Origin: Crocinitomicaceae bacterium
GTDB lineage: Bacteria > Bacteroidota > Bacteroidia > Flavobacteriales_D > Crocinitomicaceae
Assembly (NCBI GenBank): GCA_023264075.1
Contig: JALQTG010000296.1
Location: forward strand, 1-24,631
Direction of reading: 5' to 3'
Length of the DNA: 24,631 nucleotides
The stretch's first letter is position 1, and each line of letters begins with the position of its first letter. Shown here in pieces: positions 6,968-14,974 of this stretch. The notes below the pieces were generated by a model that was not told the origin of the DNA, ran no database searches, and saw only the letters and a list, made by a program, of their open reading frames with translations. Made by a program: the position numbers and the translations under genes.

Positions 6968-8568
6968 TATTTCTTGTTGTACTGCTAGCATATTCATGCG
7001 GGCAAGTCGGATTCATTACCGGTGGTGAAGATGATGAATATGCTCCTAAGCCGATTTTAGAAGAAATCAAACCACCAATGGCGAGCGTTAACGTCGATCC
7101 CAAAGAAATTAGTATTCCTTTTGACGAGTTCATCCAACTCAATAGCCCCCTAAAGAATATTTCTGTTGTGCCAGCAGACGTCACATTAGAAGCAAGCGTG
7201 AAAGGGAAATCCCTCATCCTAAAACCGATAAAAGGCGAATGGGCAGAGAATACTACGTATGCTATTTACTTGAATAGAGCGGTAAAAGATGTCAACGAAG
7301 GCAACGACTCATTAATGACGTATGTTTTTGCAACAGGCACTTACATCGATTCATTGGAAACAGCCGTGAGAGTGGTTGATGCCTATACAAACAAACCCGT
7401 TAAAGACATTACCGTTGGACTCTATGACCAAGCGTTACAGGACGATACGAGCAACATTCCTCCGCGTTATGTGGTCATGACAGATGGGAGTGGCGTTGCA
7501 CAATTCAGTTATTTACAAAAAGGGCCGTTTTTCGCCTATGCATTTCGGGATAAAAACCAAAATACCTTCCTCAACGAATCCGAGTCGCGGGGCCAACTTA
7601 TGACAACCATCTATGCAGATACTCTGTCAGAGATTCTTCCAGAGATTCGTTTAATGACTCCTAAACCAAAAGACTTTCGTGTTGAATCCAACGAGTTTAT
7701 CGCTCCTGCTACTTGGTGTCTAGGTTTTTCTAAACCACTTCCAAATGATGCGACCATTCGTTTCGGATCTACGGAACCAGCGGGAATCGTTTGGAATGAT
7801 AGAAGAGACTCCCTCACCGTATTTTACTCCATGAATAGTCGTTCTGGGAAAGTTGAACTCATCGTTGACCAACCAGATGGTCTGGATACGATTACTAAAA
7901 AATACTTCTTTAAAAACCTGGAAAAGTTCAATTACTCGACAAACTTGAACAATGGGAAATTGCACATCACCGATACACTTTCTTTCCGTATCAACGAGGC
8001 CATTACCACGCTTCCAACAGAAAAAATGGCTATTTACGGTAAATTGAAAGGCGATTCCATATTTCAGTCGCTACCCGTAGACATTACCTTTAACCGACCC
8101 GATGAACTGCGCATAATGCATGACAGAAAATATGACTCTATCCATGTAACTATTCCAGCAGAAAGTGTAGGCGGAGCAAATTTTATCAATCCTCAGGAGA
8201 TTCATCTTCGATACCAGGTTCAATCCGAATACAAAGTGGGTACTTTGATCGTCACTTTAGACTCCATTCCATCATTTGGAATCTTAGAAATCACCACCGA
8301 TAAAGGAATTACAGTGAAAACAATTAGATTGAAAGCGGGGGTTAATCAATACGTTGTGAAATACCTCCAACCTCAAAATTATTTATTCAAAATCACCATA
8401 GATTCGGATGAAAACGGGGTTTGGTCGGTGGGCGACATTTTCACCCAACAAGAAGCAGAAAAGGTGATTTGGTTCGATAGTAAAACACAAGTGCGTGCGA
8501 ATTGGGATGTAGAGGTAAAACTTTCACTGAAAGATATTGAACCACCTATCATCGGCATTGAGGACTAG
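6940..8568 (+). CDS. Ig-like (SbsA/Big_5) domain lipoprotein
   Basis: This 542-residue protein has a lipoprotein signal: MDRLFGK, a hydrophobic stretch, then the lipobox AYSC with Cys20 lipidated. Start 6940 was chosen because it gives a compact charged n-region; ATG 6934 would add only two residues. It overlaps msrC by 28 nt in another frame. After an acidic linker (GGEDDEY) comes an SbsA Ig-like domain at about 30-140 with IPFDEFIQL, ILKPI...ENTTYAIYL and DVNEGNDS, a pattern widespread in Bacteroidota lipoproteins. A carboxypeptidase-regulatory-like unit follows (VRVVDAYTNKPVKDITVGLYD...VAQFSYL), then further beta-rich units. It is an envelope-anchored structural or binding protein of unknown ligand. 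Confidence 0.82.
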   Translation: MDRLFGKILVFLVVLLAYSCGQVGFITGGEDDEYAPKPILEEIKPPMASVNVDPKEISIPFDEFIQLNSPLKNISVVPADVTLEASVKGKSLILKPIKGEWAENTTYAIYLNRAVKDVNEGNDSLMTYVFATGTYIDSLETAVRVVDAYTNKPVKDITVGLYDQALQDDTSNIPPRYVVMTDGSGVAQFSYLQKGPFFAYAFRDKNQNTFLNESESRGQLMTTIYADTLSEILPEIRLMTPKPKDFRVESNEFIAPATWCLGFSKPLPNDATIRFGSTEPAGIVWNDRRDSLTVFYSMNSRSGKVELIVDQPDGLDTITKKYFFKNLEKFNYSTNLNNGKLHITDTLSFRINEAITTLPTEKMAIYGKLKGDSIFQSLPVDITFNRPDELRIMHDRKYDSIHVTIPAESVGGANFINPQEIHLRYQVQSEYKVGTLIVTLDSIPSFGILEITTDKGITVKTIRLKAGVNQYVVKYLQPQNYLFKITIDSDENGVWSVGDIFTQQEAEKVIWFDSKTQVRANWDVEVKLSLKDIEPPIIGIED

Positions 8569-8664
8569 ATGCTGACTACTTCCTTAAAAAGTTGAAATTG
8601 ATTAGTCCATTTTTCTGTTTAAGAATAAGTTATTAACTTCAACAACGAAACTAAAACCAACACT

Positions 8665-10608
8665 CTGAAATATCTTGCCTTCATATTTGGATTGATCCTC
8701 ACACTGGGTGGAATTTTCGCCCAGCAAGTAACCGTTCGTTCATGGAAGAAAGAAGCAATTGATGCGCAAGAAGACACGCTTAAGCTATCTGCATTCGTGA
8801 ACTTAATCAACCACTATATGGATAGTGATCGAGATAGTGCTAGTTACTACTTGAAAACCGGATTGGCGTTTGGCGACTCCATCTTAAAAAATTCAGGAGA
8901 ATATGCCAATGAAAAAATAAAACCCCTGTCAAATTGGATGGGCAAGCTGCACCTCATTGGAGGTTATTATTACTATAAGAAATCAGACCCTACTAACTCA
9001 TTGATTGAATTTGAGCGTGCAACTAATTACTTTCTCATCGCGGGAAACCAAAAAGAATTAGCAGAATCACTGAACAACCTAGCTGTTCAGTTCAAAACCA
9101 TAGGGGATCACACCAAGGCCATTGAATATAATTATGAAGCACTAGAGTTATTTACAGCGCTAGGAGATAGTATTGGGATATCTACCGTCTTGAATACCTT
9201 ATCCATCATTCACAGGGAACAAGAAGACTTTAAACGGGCATTGCAATATGCAAACGACGCGTTGGAAATTAATCGACTAATAGGAAATAAAGCGGGTGAA
9301 TCGATGTGTTTAAATACACTAGCTGGATTGAGCAAAGTGACGGGAGACACTACACAGGCACTTATTTATTATGAAAAGTCACTCAGCATACGTAAGGAAA
9401 TGAATGACCGGGCGGGACAAGCGGCTATTCTGAACAACATAGGCGTAATCTATAAAAATTGGAAAATATACGACGCTGCACTGAATCATTTTACCAACTC
9501 TCTGGACATTAGTAATGAGATAGGTCATCTAACAGGACAAGGTTATGCAAAATCAAACCTGGCAGAGGTGTATAAAGAGACTCAAAGTACTGGATTAGCA
9601 CTCCAATACGGAAAAGAAGCATTAGCCATTGGTCAAAAAACAAATAGCGGAGACATCATTAAGCGCTCTGCAGCAGTCCTTTCGGAAACCTATAAAAAAA
9701 TGGGACAATGGGAAGCAGCATTCGAGATGCAAGAATTGCTGATGACAACTCAAGAAAAAATAATAAGTGAGGAATCAGTAAGAATTGCACAACAAACAGC
9801 AATAAGGTACAATTATGAAAAAGAAATTGCCCTTAAAAAGAAAGAAGAAGAGCGATCAGTAGCAATTCAAGAGGAACGGGGACTCAGAACTACATTGGTA
9901 TACTACTCACTAGCTGGATTCATTTTTTTATTAATGGTCATTATTTTGATTGTTACCCTCCGTCTAAAAACCGTTCGAGAGAAAAATGCAATCATTGAGA
10001 AACAGAATGATGAGCGCAAGTTATTGCTACAAGAAGTACATCATCGCGTTAAAAATAATTTCCAAATCGTTTCTAGTCTTTTGCGCCTTCAATCCTATAC
10101 AATTGAAGAAGAAAATGTGTCAAAAACATTTAACGAGGCTATAACGCGAATTAACGCGATGGCAATTGTCCACGACATTATATACCGTCAAGAGGAATTT
10201 TCAAACATTAGTAACGAAGAATATCTGAACAAGCTGGTCGAAGGGTTGGAGCGAACAGTCTTAGAGCGTAATATTCATTTTCGAGTGAAGGCTGGAACCC
10301 AACCTCTTGAAATTGAAACCCTTATTCACCTTGGTATTATAATTAATGAATTAGTGATTAATTCCATCAAATATGCTTTTCCAAAAAACTTTGACAAGCC
10401 GGCGATTAGCATCGATTTATCAATGAAAGGAGACCGCTACCATCTTATTTATAAGGATAATGGTGTTGGATTAAATCCTGAACTAAAAAAAGATTCATTC
10501 GGGATGGAATTGATCGAAACCATCATTGAACAGCTCGATGGAGTAATTGAAATTCGCAAAGAAACCAATTGGAATACTGTAATTGAAATCGTTTTTAATG
10601 AGAATTAG
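8665..10608 (+). CDS. TPR-containing sensor histidine kinase (HisKA_2/HATPase), probable CTG start
   Basis: Counting from CTG 8665 the protein has 647 residues. The N-terminus MKYLAFIFGLIL...GIFA|QQ is then a complete signal peptide. The TTG at 8692 removes its charged n-region, and the first in-frame ATG (8818) lies past it. About 60-390 holds some six TPR units of the 40-residue type (for example AESLNNLAVQFKTIGDHTKA, AAILNNIGVIYKNWKIYDAA). A coiled segment and one transmembrane helix follow (about 410-433, LVYYSLAGFIFLLMVIIL). The dimerisation/phosphoacceptor box EVHHRVKNNFQ has His460 as likely acceptor. The ATPase domain has the N-box INELVINSIKYAF, G1 DNGVGL and G2 FGMELI. It autophosphorylates and passes phosphate to an unknown regulator; none is adjacent. 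It ends in a 14-nt convergent overlap with the next gene. Confidence 0.85.
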   Translation: MKYLAFIFGLILTLGGIFAQQVTVRSWKKEAIDAQEDTLKLSAFVNLINHYMDSDRDSASYYLKTGLAFGDSILKNSGEYANEKIKPLSNWMGKLHLIGGYYYYKKSDPTNSLIEFERATNYFLIAGNQKELAESLNNLAVQFKTIGDHTKAIEYNYEALELFTALGDSIGISTVLNTLSIIHREQEDFKRALQYANDALEINRLIGNKAGESMCLNTLAGLSKVTGDTTQALIYYEKSLSIRKEMNDRAGQAAILNNIGVIYKNWKIYDAALNHFTNSLDISNEIGHLTGQGYAKSNLAEVYKETQSTGLALQYGKEALAIGQKTNSGDIIKRSAAVLSETYKKMGQWEAAFEMQELLMTTQEKIISEESVRIAQQTAIRYNYEKEIALKKKEEERSVAIQEERGLRTTLVYYSLAGFIFLLMVIILIVTLRLKTVREKNAIIEKQNDERKLLLQEVHHRVKNNFQIVSSLLRLQSYTIEEENVSKTFNEAITRINAMAIVHDIIYRQEEFSNISNEEYLNKLVEGLERTVLERNIHFRVKAGTQPLEIETLIHLGIIINELVINSIKYAFPKNFDKPAISIDLSMKGDRYHLIYKDNGVGLNPELKKDSFGMELIETIIEQLDGVIEIRKETNWNTVIEIVFNEN

Positions 10609-11254
10609 ACTGCTCAGCGAGCCAATCCAAAGCCCCTGTTCCAAATCCAACTTGATTCCAACGATACGCGAAACCACCTTCATTTTTGAAGAAAAAACTG
10701 GGGTAACTCCCCTCTACTACCCCCCCCAATATCGTGCTGTTCTGAGCAGGAACAACCGTTATGCCTGGTTTCAAACGCTGGACATAATCATGCATGGCAA
10801 GTGTATCTCCCTCCAGCATAACAACGGTAATTGGTAAATTCCCCAACTCCTCATGAAGCGCATTCAATGTAGCAATGCGCTCTAAGCAATAGGGGCAACC
10901 TGGTAAAGCCACCATGGTCAATCCTGTCTTTATATCGTCGCTGGTTGCAACGAGTTCCTCTGCCTCATGTGCAAAATCTCCTTCATAAATTGGGTGGATG
11001 GCAAATGCAATTCCTGAAAAGATGAATATGCTAGCTATCATGATTAATTTCTGCCGCATCCTATTCCCTTTGAAAAATTGAGTCAACAGCGCACCCGAGT
11101 AGACGACAAGAATAAACTCCAACACATAGGGAATCATTTTTGAAAACGTCCACGACAACCCAAGGCCGATAGATAGTTCTTCGATACGGGTGTGTTGAAG
11201 GACGATTGCGCCAAAAATAAGCAGGGCACCGATGGAATTCCAAATCAATTTCAT
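10595..11254 (-). CDS. Membrane-anchored thioredoxin-fold protein with CPYC motif
   Basis: This 219-residue protein has an N-terminal membrane part with about three hydrophobic helices (5-20, 38-60, 68-88) and then a periplasm-facing domain (about 105-215). That domain has a redox motif, GCPYC (Cys120 and Cys123), and the thioredoxin cis-Pro in SYPSFF (Pro185). The CPYC dipeptide is glutaredoxin-like, but the arrangement resembles membrane-tethered thiol-disulfide proteins. It probably reduces or oxidises envelope thiols; the direction is not deducible. The start ATG overlaps the stop of the preceding gene as ATGA, implying translational coupling with the other thioredoxin-like protein. An 8-G run (10727-10720) crosses Gly177-Gly178. 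The 3' end overlaps the convergent kinase gene by 14 nt. Confidence 0.75.
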   Translation of the reverse strand: MKLIWNSIGALLIFGAIVLQHTRIEELSIGLGLSWTFSKMIPYVLEFILVVYSGALLTQFFKGNRMRQKLIMIASIFIFSGIAFAIHPIYEGDFAHEAEELVATSDDIKTGLTMVALPGCPYCLERIATLNALHEELGNLPITVVMLEGDTLAMHDYVQRLKPGITVVPAQNSTILGGVVEGSYPSFFFKNEGGFAYRWNQVGFGTGALDWLAEQSNSH

Positions 11255-11784
11255 TCCTTTAACTTAAACTCCTCAAACGTCATAGAGGTGTAATGTTCGC
11301 CACCAATAAACTCCAATTCGGCTTGTAATCCTTCTACTGTTTTGTAGCCCGGCGAAATCGTAATTCGACTTTGTTGCTCATTTAGGTAAACTAACGAAGG
11401 GTAACCCATCTTTCCATCCAACAGGGATACGGCAAGGTCATGTGCACCTTTCCTTCCGTGTTCTGGGTTAAATGAAAACGTAAAGTCTTTATAAACAATA
11501 TCTTCTTTCTGTTCGGCATCCAATTTAATCGCATAAAAATCCTTATTCACTAAATCAATGATGGCTGGATGTGTAAAGGTTTCTTTATCCATTTTTTTGC
11601 ACCAACCACACCAATCAGTATACACATCAATCAGGAGTTTTTTAGGGTGCTTTTCATTTAGGGAAATTGCTTCTTCCCAGGAGTACCAATGAATCGTTGG
11701 AGGCTCATTCTCTTCAGCTGAAAAGGAAGATATCAGAATCAAGCCACCAGCTAACAATACCAATAAAACCAATAACTTTTTCAT
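11251..11784 (-). CDS. Periplasmic thioredoxin-family protein (DsbD-gamma-like, CGWC)
   Basis: This 177-residue protein has a hydrophobic signal sequence or anchor (1-22, MKKLLVLLVLLAGGLILISS) and then a thioredoxin-like domain. The active site is VYTDWCGWCKKMDKETF with Cys59 and Cys62, and the cis-Pro is in GYPSLVY (Pro128). WCGWCKKM and the following KETF resemble the C-terminal domain of DsbD and the Thioredoxin_7 group, which carry electrons to envelope thiols. No DsbD membrane domain is encoded here, but a membrane thioredoxin partner follows with an ATGA overlap. It starts 33 nt after topB. Cleavage would leave EEN rather than the Gln seen in other secreted proteins here, so it may instead stay anchored. 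Confidence 0.82.
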   Translation of the reverse strand: MKKLLVLLVLLAGGLILISSFSAEENEPPTIHWYSWEEAISLNEKHPKKLLIDVYTDWCGWCKKMDKETFTHPAIIDLVNKDFYAIKLDAEQKEDIVYKDFTFSFNPEHGRKGAHDLAVSLLDGKMGYPSLVYLNEQQSRITISPGYKTVEGLQAELEFIGGEHYTSMTFEEFKLKE

Positions 11785-11817
11785 AATTGTTCGATTTGAT
11801 AGTTTAGCAATTTATAA

Positions 11818-13644
11818 TTATCCCCTTTTATTGTTTTCTTGCGGTTGTTCCTCTTCCATAATCGTAACCGATTTATTGTGGGAATTAAACAATACTTCAT
11901 TGGTTAAGTTCACCACCATTTCGATCAGTTCTTGCTTAAATTGGTCTGGTTCAAACTCTCCCTTCTCAATCAATCGCAATTTTCGTTCCCAATCTCCAGT
12001 TAATTCTGGTGATTTCAACGTTTCATTCTCAATTACTTCGATCAAATCAATCCCCGTTTGGGTCGCAAGAATATTTTTCTTCTTCCGTTCAATATATTTA
12101 CGACGAAAAAGAGTTTCGATAATGTTAGCCCTTGTCGAAGGTCTTCCAATTCCATTATCCTTCAGTAATTCACGCATCTCGTCATCGTCTACTTGCTTTC
12201 CAGCCGTTTCCATTGCTCTTAACAATGTAGCTTCTGTATAAAATTTGGGAGGAGAGGTTTGTTTTTTATCTACTCGAGGCACATGAGGTCCAGATTCACC
12301 TTGAACGAAAGTTGGCATTATTTTGTCATCGTCCGATTTTGTCTTATCCGAAGAGGCTTCTGTTTCATATACCACGCGCCAACCTGGTTGTAATATCTGC
12401 TTTCCGGTTGCTTTAAACTCGAGTTTCAACACCTCTCCTAATACGGTTGTATTACTTACGACACAATCAGGGTAGAAAACTGATATAAAACGTTTAGCAA
12501 CGACATCGTAGACCCTTTGCTCGTCTGGATTTATCCCAGAAGGAATCACACCAGTTGGAATGATTGCATGATGATCAGTTACCTTTTTGTTATCAAACAC
12601 CTGTTTTGTTTTTGGTATTTTCTTTTCCAGTAAAGGTGCTGTCAACTTTGAATAGTACTGCATCTTGGATAAGATACCGGACACCTTTGGATACATGTCG
12701 TCTGGTAAATAAGTGGTATCTACCCTTGGGTAGGTGACTAATTTCTTTTCATACAAACTCTGAATGTGCTTCAATGTTTGATCTGCCGAAAACCCGAATT
12801 TTTTATTGGTCTCTACTTGCAGCGCAGTCAGGTCGAATAATCTGGGTGGCCGCTCCTTGCCCTCTTTTTGTTCAAATGAGGTGATGATAAACGGTGCCTC
12901 TGAAATTTTACTCAACGCATAATGCGCCTTTTCCTTTTTTTTTATTTTACCGAGAACGCTATTGAATTCAGTATCTCTATAAACCGTGCGTAATTCCCAA
13001 TAATCCTCTGATTTAAAATTATCGATTTCCAATTGACGCTTCACAATCATAGCAAGCGTTGGCGTTTGAACACGTCCGATCGAAAGCACTTGCTTCTGCT
13101 GGCCAAATTTCTTTGTGAAGAGCCGCGTTGCATTGATTCCCAGTAACCAATCTCCTACAGCCCGAGCATTTCCCGCCGCATACAAATTGTTGTAATCTTT
13201 CGCGTCCTTTAACTTGCTAAACCCCTCTTTTATAGCCTCCTCTGTTAACGAGCTGATCCAAAGTCGCTTGATTGGAACTTTACATTTTGTCAGGTGAAGC
13301 ACCCAGCGTTGGATGACTTCTCCCTCTTGGCCAGCATCCCCGCAATTCACCACTTTTTCGCATGATTCGACTAAGCGCTTGATCACTTGAAATTGCTTTT
13401 TGACCCCATCGTTATCCAACAATTTAATCCCAAATTTTGAAGGAACCATAGGCAGATAGCGTAAATTCCAGTACCTCCATTCCTCTAAATAATCACGTGG
13501 TTCTTTCAGTGTACAGAGATGTCCGAACGTCCAAGTAACCTGATAGTTGTTCCCCTCAAAATAACCATCTTTCCGTTGATTTGCTCCTAAAACAGCAGCA
13601 ATATCTTTGGCAACACTAGGTTTTTCTGCAATACAAACTATCAT
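11818..13644 (-). CDS. topB: DNA topoisomerase III (type IA)
   Basis: This 608-residue protein cuts one DNA strand, passes another and reseals, thereby decatenating or relaxing DNA with recombination helicases. The N-terminal toprim domain starts MIVCIAEKPSVA (Glu7) and contains GDAGQEGE (103-109). QVLSIGRVQTPTLAMIV (185-201) is the central type IA motif, and LVTYPRVDTTYLP holds the nucleophile Tyr305. MRELLKDNGIGRPSTRA-like sequence appears near 490-505. The middle Asp of the usual DxD toprim motif is Gly105; I recall the DAGQEGE form in Bacteroidota TopB proteins. The C-terminus ends shortly after the core, with no zinc-finger tail. It lies 7 nt after folA. A9 at codons 234-237 forms a possible frameshift site. 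Confidence 0.93.
   Translation of the reverse strand: MIVCIAEKPSVAKDIAAVLGANQRKDGYFEGNNYQVTWTFGHLCTLKEPRDYLEEWRYWNLRYLPMVPSKFGIKLLDNDGVKKQFQVIKRLVESCEKVVNCGDAGQEGEVIQRWVLHLTKCKVPIKRLWISSLTEEAIKEGFSKLKDAKDYNNLYAAGNARAVGDWLLGINATRLFTKKFGQQKQVLSIGRVQTPTLAMIVKRQLEIDNFKSEDYWELRTVYRDTEFNSVLGKIKKKEKAHYALSKISEAPFIITSFEQKEGKERPPRLFDLTALQVETNKKFGFSADQTLKHIQSLYEKKLVTYPRVDTTYLPDDMYPKVSGILSKMQYYSKLTAPLLEKKIPKTKQVFDNKKVTDHHAIIPTGVIPSGINPDEQRVYDVVAKRFISVFYPDCVVSNTTVLGEVLKLEFKATGKQILQPGWRVVYETEASSDKTKSDDDKIMPTFVQGESGPHVPRVDKKQTSPPKFYTEATLLRAMETAGKQVDDDEMRELLKDNGIGRPSTRANIIETLFRRKYIERKKKNILATQTGIDLIEVIENETLKSPELTGDWERKLRLIEKGEFEPDQFKQELIEMVVNLTNEVLFNSHNKSVTIMEEEQPQENNKRG
12910..12943 (-). other. Possible -1 frameshift/slippage site inside topB
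   Basis: On the coding strand a 9-A run is read as ATA AAA AAA AAG, so it contains A AAA AAG in the frame used by dnaX-type -1 slippage. Five nucleotides later comes a small stem, GGCGCA-TTA-TGCGTT (four Watson-Crick plus two G.T pairs). The -1 frame ends at TAA (12910-12908) after eight codons, which would give a 245-residue toprim-containing fragment. The elements are seen directly; whether they work is unknown. Confidence 0.35.
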
Positions 13645-13651
13645 CCTTATT

Positions 13652-14158
13652 TTATTTCCAATACCGTTTCACTGTGAACGCGTAGGGATTTTTTTCATCG
13701 TGCGAATGCTCCAGAACCACCTCGGATTTCCATTTAGAAAAATCAACCTTTGGAAAATACGTATCCGCATCAAATTCTTGATCAATGTGCGTGATATACA
13801 TCTCTTCGACACATCCAGCGTCTAATGCCAATTGATAGACCTGGGCTCCACCAATAATGAAACACGTTCTCTTTTCGGAAGATTGATCGTAAAAGGACAA
13901 CGCTGCTTCTAAGTCATTAAAAACAGTTGCTCCTTCGGCACTGTAATCTTGGGAACGCGTCAATACGACATTCTCCCTGTCTGCCAACGGACGGTACTTC
14001 CTTGGAATAGAATCCCAATTTCGACGCCCCATAATTACAATATGGTCTTCTGTCGTATCTTTAAAGAATTTCATATCCGCTGGCAAGTGCCAAATAAGGT
14101 CATTATTTTTCCCTATCTCCCCGTTTTTACCGGTAGCAACAATCAAAGATACTTTCAT
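13652..14158 (-). CDS. folA: Dihydrofolate reductase
   Basis: This 168-residue cytosolic enzyme reduces 7,8-dihydrofolate to tetrahydrofolate with NADPH. Family marks are SLIVATGKNGEIGKNNDLIWHLPADMKFFK (4-33) with the catalytic acid Asp28, VIMGRRNWDSIP (41-52) for cofactor and substrate binding, VVLTRS, the nucleotide-binding IIGGAQVYQLAL with its paired glycines, and THIDQEFDADTYFP near the C-terminus. The length is normal (about 160-170). It follows thyA by 10 nt and precedes topB by 7 nt, so it is co-transcribed. Pairing with thyA is functional: ThyA consumes methylene-tetrahydrofolate and releases dihydrofolate, which this enzyme recycles. Confidence 0.96.
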   Translation of the reverse strand: MKVSLIVATGKNGEIGKNNDLIWHLPADMKFFKDTTEDHIVIMGRRNWDSIPRKYRPLADRENVVLTRSQDYSAEGATVFNDLEAALSFYDQSSEKRTCFIIGGAQVYQLALDAGCVEEMYITHIDQEFDADTYFPKVDFSKWKSEVVLEHSHDEKNPYAFTVKRYWK

Positions 14159-14168
14159 AAATAAAAAC

Positions 14169-14963
14169 TTAAACCGCTACAGCAGCTTTGATATGGGGGT
14201 GAGGATCGTAATTCAACAACTCAAAATCTTCAAATTTGAAGGAGAAAATATCTTTTACGTTAGGATTGATTTTCATCGTTGGTAGCGGTCTAAAATCGCG
14301 CGTCAACTGAAGTTTTGCTTGTTCAAAATGATTTGAGTACAAGTGAACATCACCAAACGTATGAATAAACTCTCCTGGCTCCAAATCACATACTTGCGCC
14401 ATCATCATGGTAAACAATGCATAGCTGGCTATATTAAACGGAACACCTAAAAAAATATCCGCAGATCGTTGATAGAGCTGACAACTTAACTTGCCATTCG
14501 CAACAAAAAACTGAAACAGACAGTGGCAAGGTGGCAAAGCCATATCATCTACACACGAAACATTCCATGCACTTACGATTAACCTTCGTGACGTCGGATT
14601 ATTCTTAATTTGATCAACCAAATTTTTTAACTGGTCAATTGACCCCCCATCTGGCGTAGGCCATGAGCGCCACTGATATCCATAAACAGGACCTAAATCA
14701 CCATTTTCATCTGCCCACTCATCCCAAATTGAAACGTTATTGTCTTTTAAGTACTTGATATTCGTGTCACCACTTATAAACCACAATAACTCGTGAATGA
14801 TCGAGCGCAAATGTAATTTTTTTGTAGTGAGGCATGGGAAGCCTTCCTTTAAATCGAATCTCATTTGATAACCAAATGTTGCTCTAGTTCCCGTTCCCGT
14901 TCGGTCCATTCGGTCTGAACCACTATCTAAAACATGCTTCAATAATTGATGGTATTGTTCCAT
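14169..14963 (-). CDS. thyA: Thymidylate synthase
   Basis: This 264-residue enzyme is the same length as the E. coli one. It methylates dUMP to dTMP using methylene-tetrahydrofolate. Motifs are DRTGTGTRATFG (20-31) with the phosphate-binding Arg, LLWFISGDTN, WDEWADENGDLGPVYGYQWR (80-99), TSRRLIVSAWN (124-134), the nucleophile Cys146 in ALPPCHCLFQF, CQLYQRSADIFLGVPFNIASYA (dUMP-binding Arg, Ser, Asp and Asn) and HTFGDVHLYSNH. All key residues are present, and the C-terminal AAVAV ends in Val rather than the usual Ile. It starts 11 nt after the small lipoprotein gene and runs into folA. Confidence 0.97.
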   Translation of the reverse strand: MEQYHQLLKHVLDSGSDRMDRTGTGTRATFGYQMRFDLKEGFPCLTTKKLHLRSIIHELLWFISGDTNIKYLKDNNVSIWDEWADENGDLGPVYGYQWRSWPTPDGGSIDQLKNLVDQIKNNPTSRRLIVSAWNVSCVDDMALPPCHCLFQFFVANGKLSCQLYQRSADIFLGVPFNIASYALFTMMMAQVCDLEPGEFIHTFGDVHLYSNHFEQAKLQLTRDFRPLPTMKINPNVKDIFSFKFEDFELLNYDPHPHIKAAVAV

Positions 14964-14974
14964 GTAAAACGTCC

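Noticed and set aside
8692..8694. TTG as start of the sensor kinase
   Set aside because: It would begin inside the hydrophobic core of the signal peptide without a basic n-region; CTG 8665 gives a complete signal peptide. It cannot be fully excluded.
11831..12241. 136-codon open frame antisense to topB
   Set aside because: It is a low-complexity serine-rich shadow of topB codons with no independent support.
14811..14830. A7 run in thyA as a second frameshift site
   Set aside because: The register is ACA AAA AAA TTA without the AAG heptamer ending, and no downstream stem was seen.
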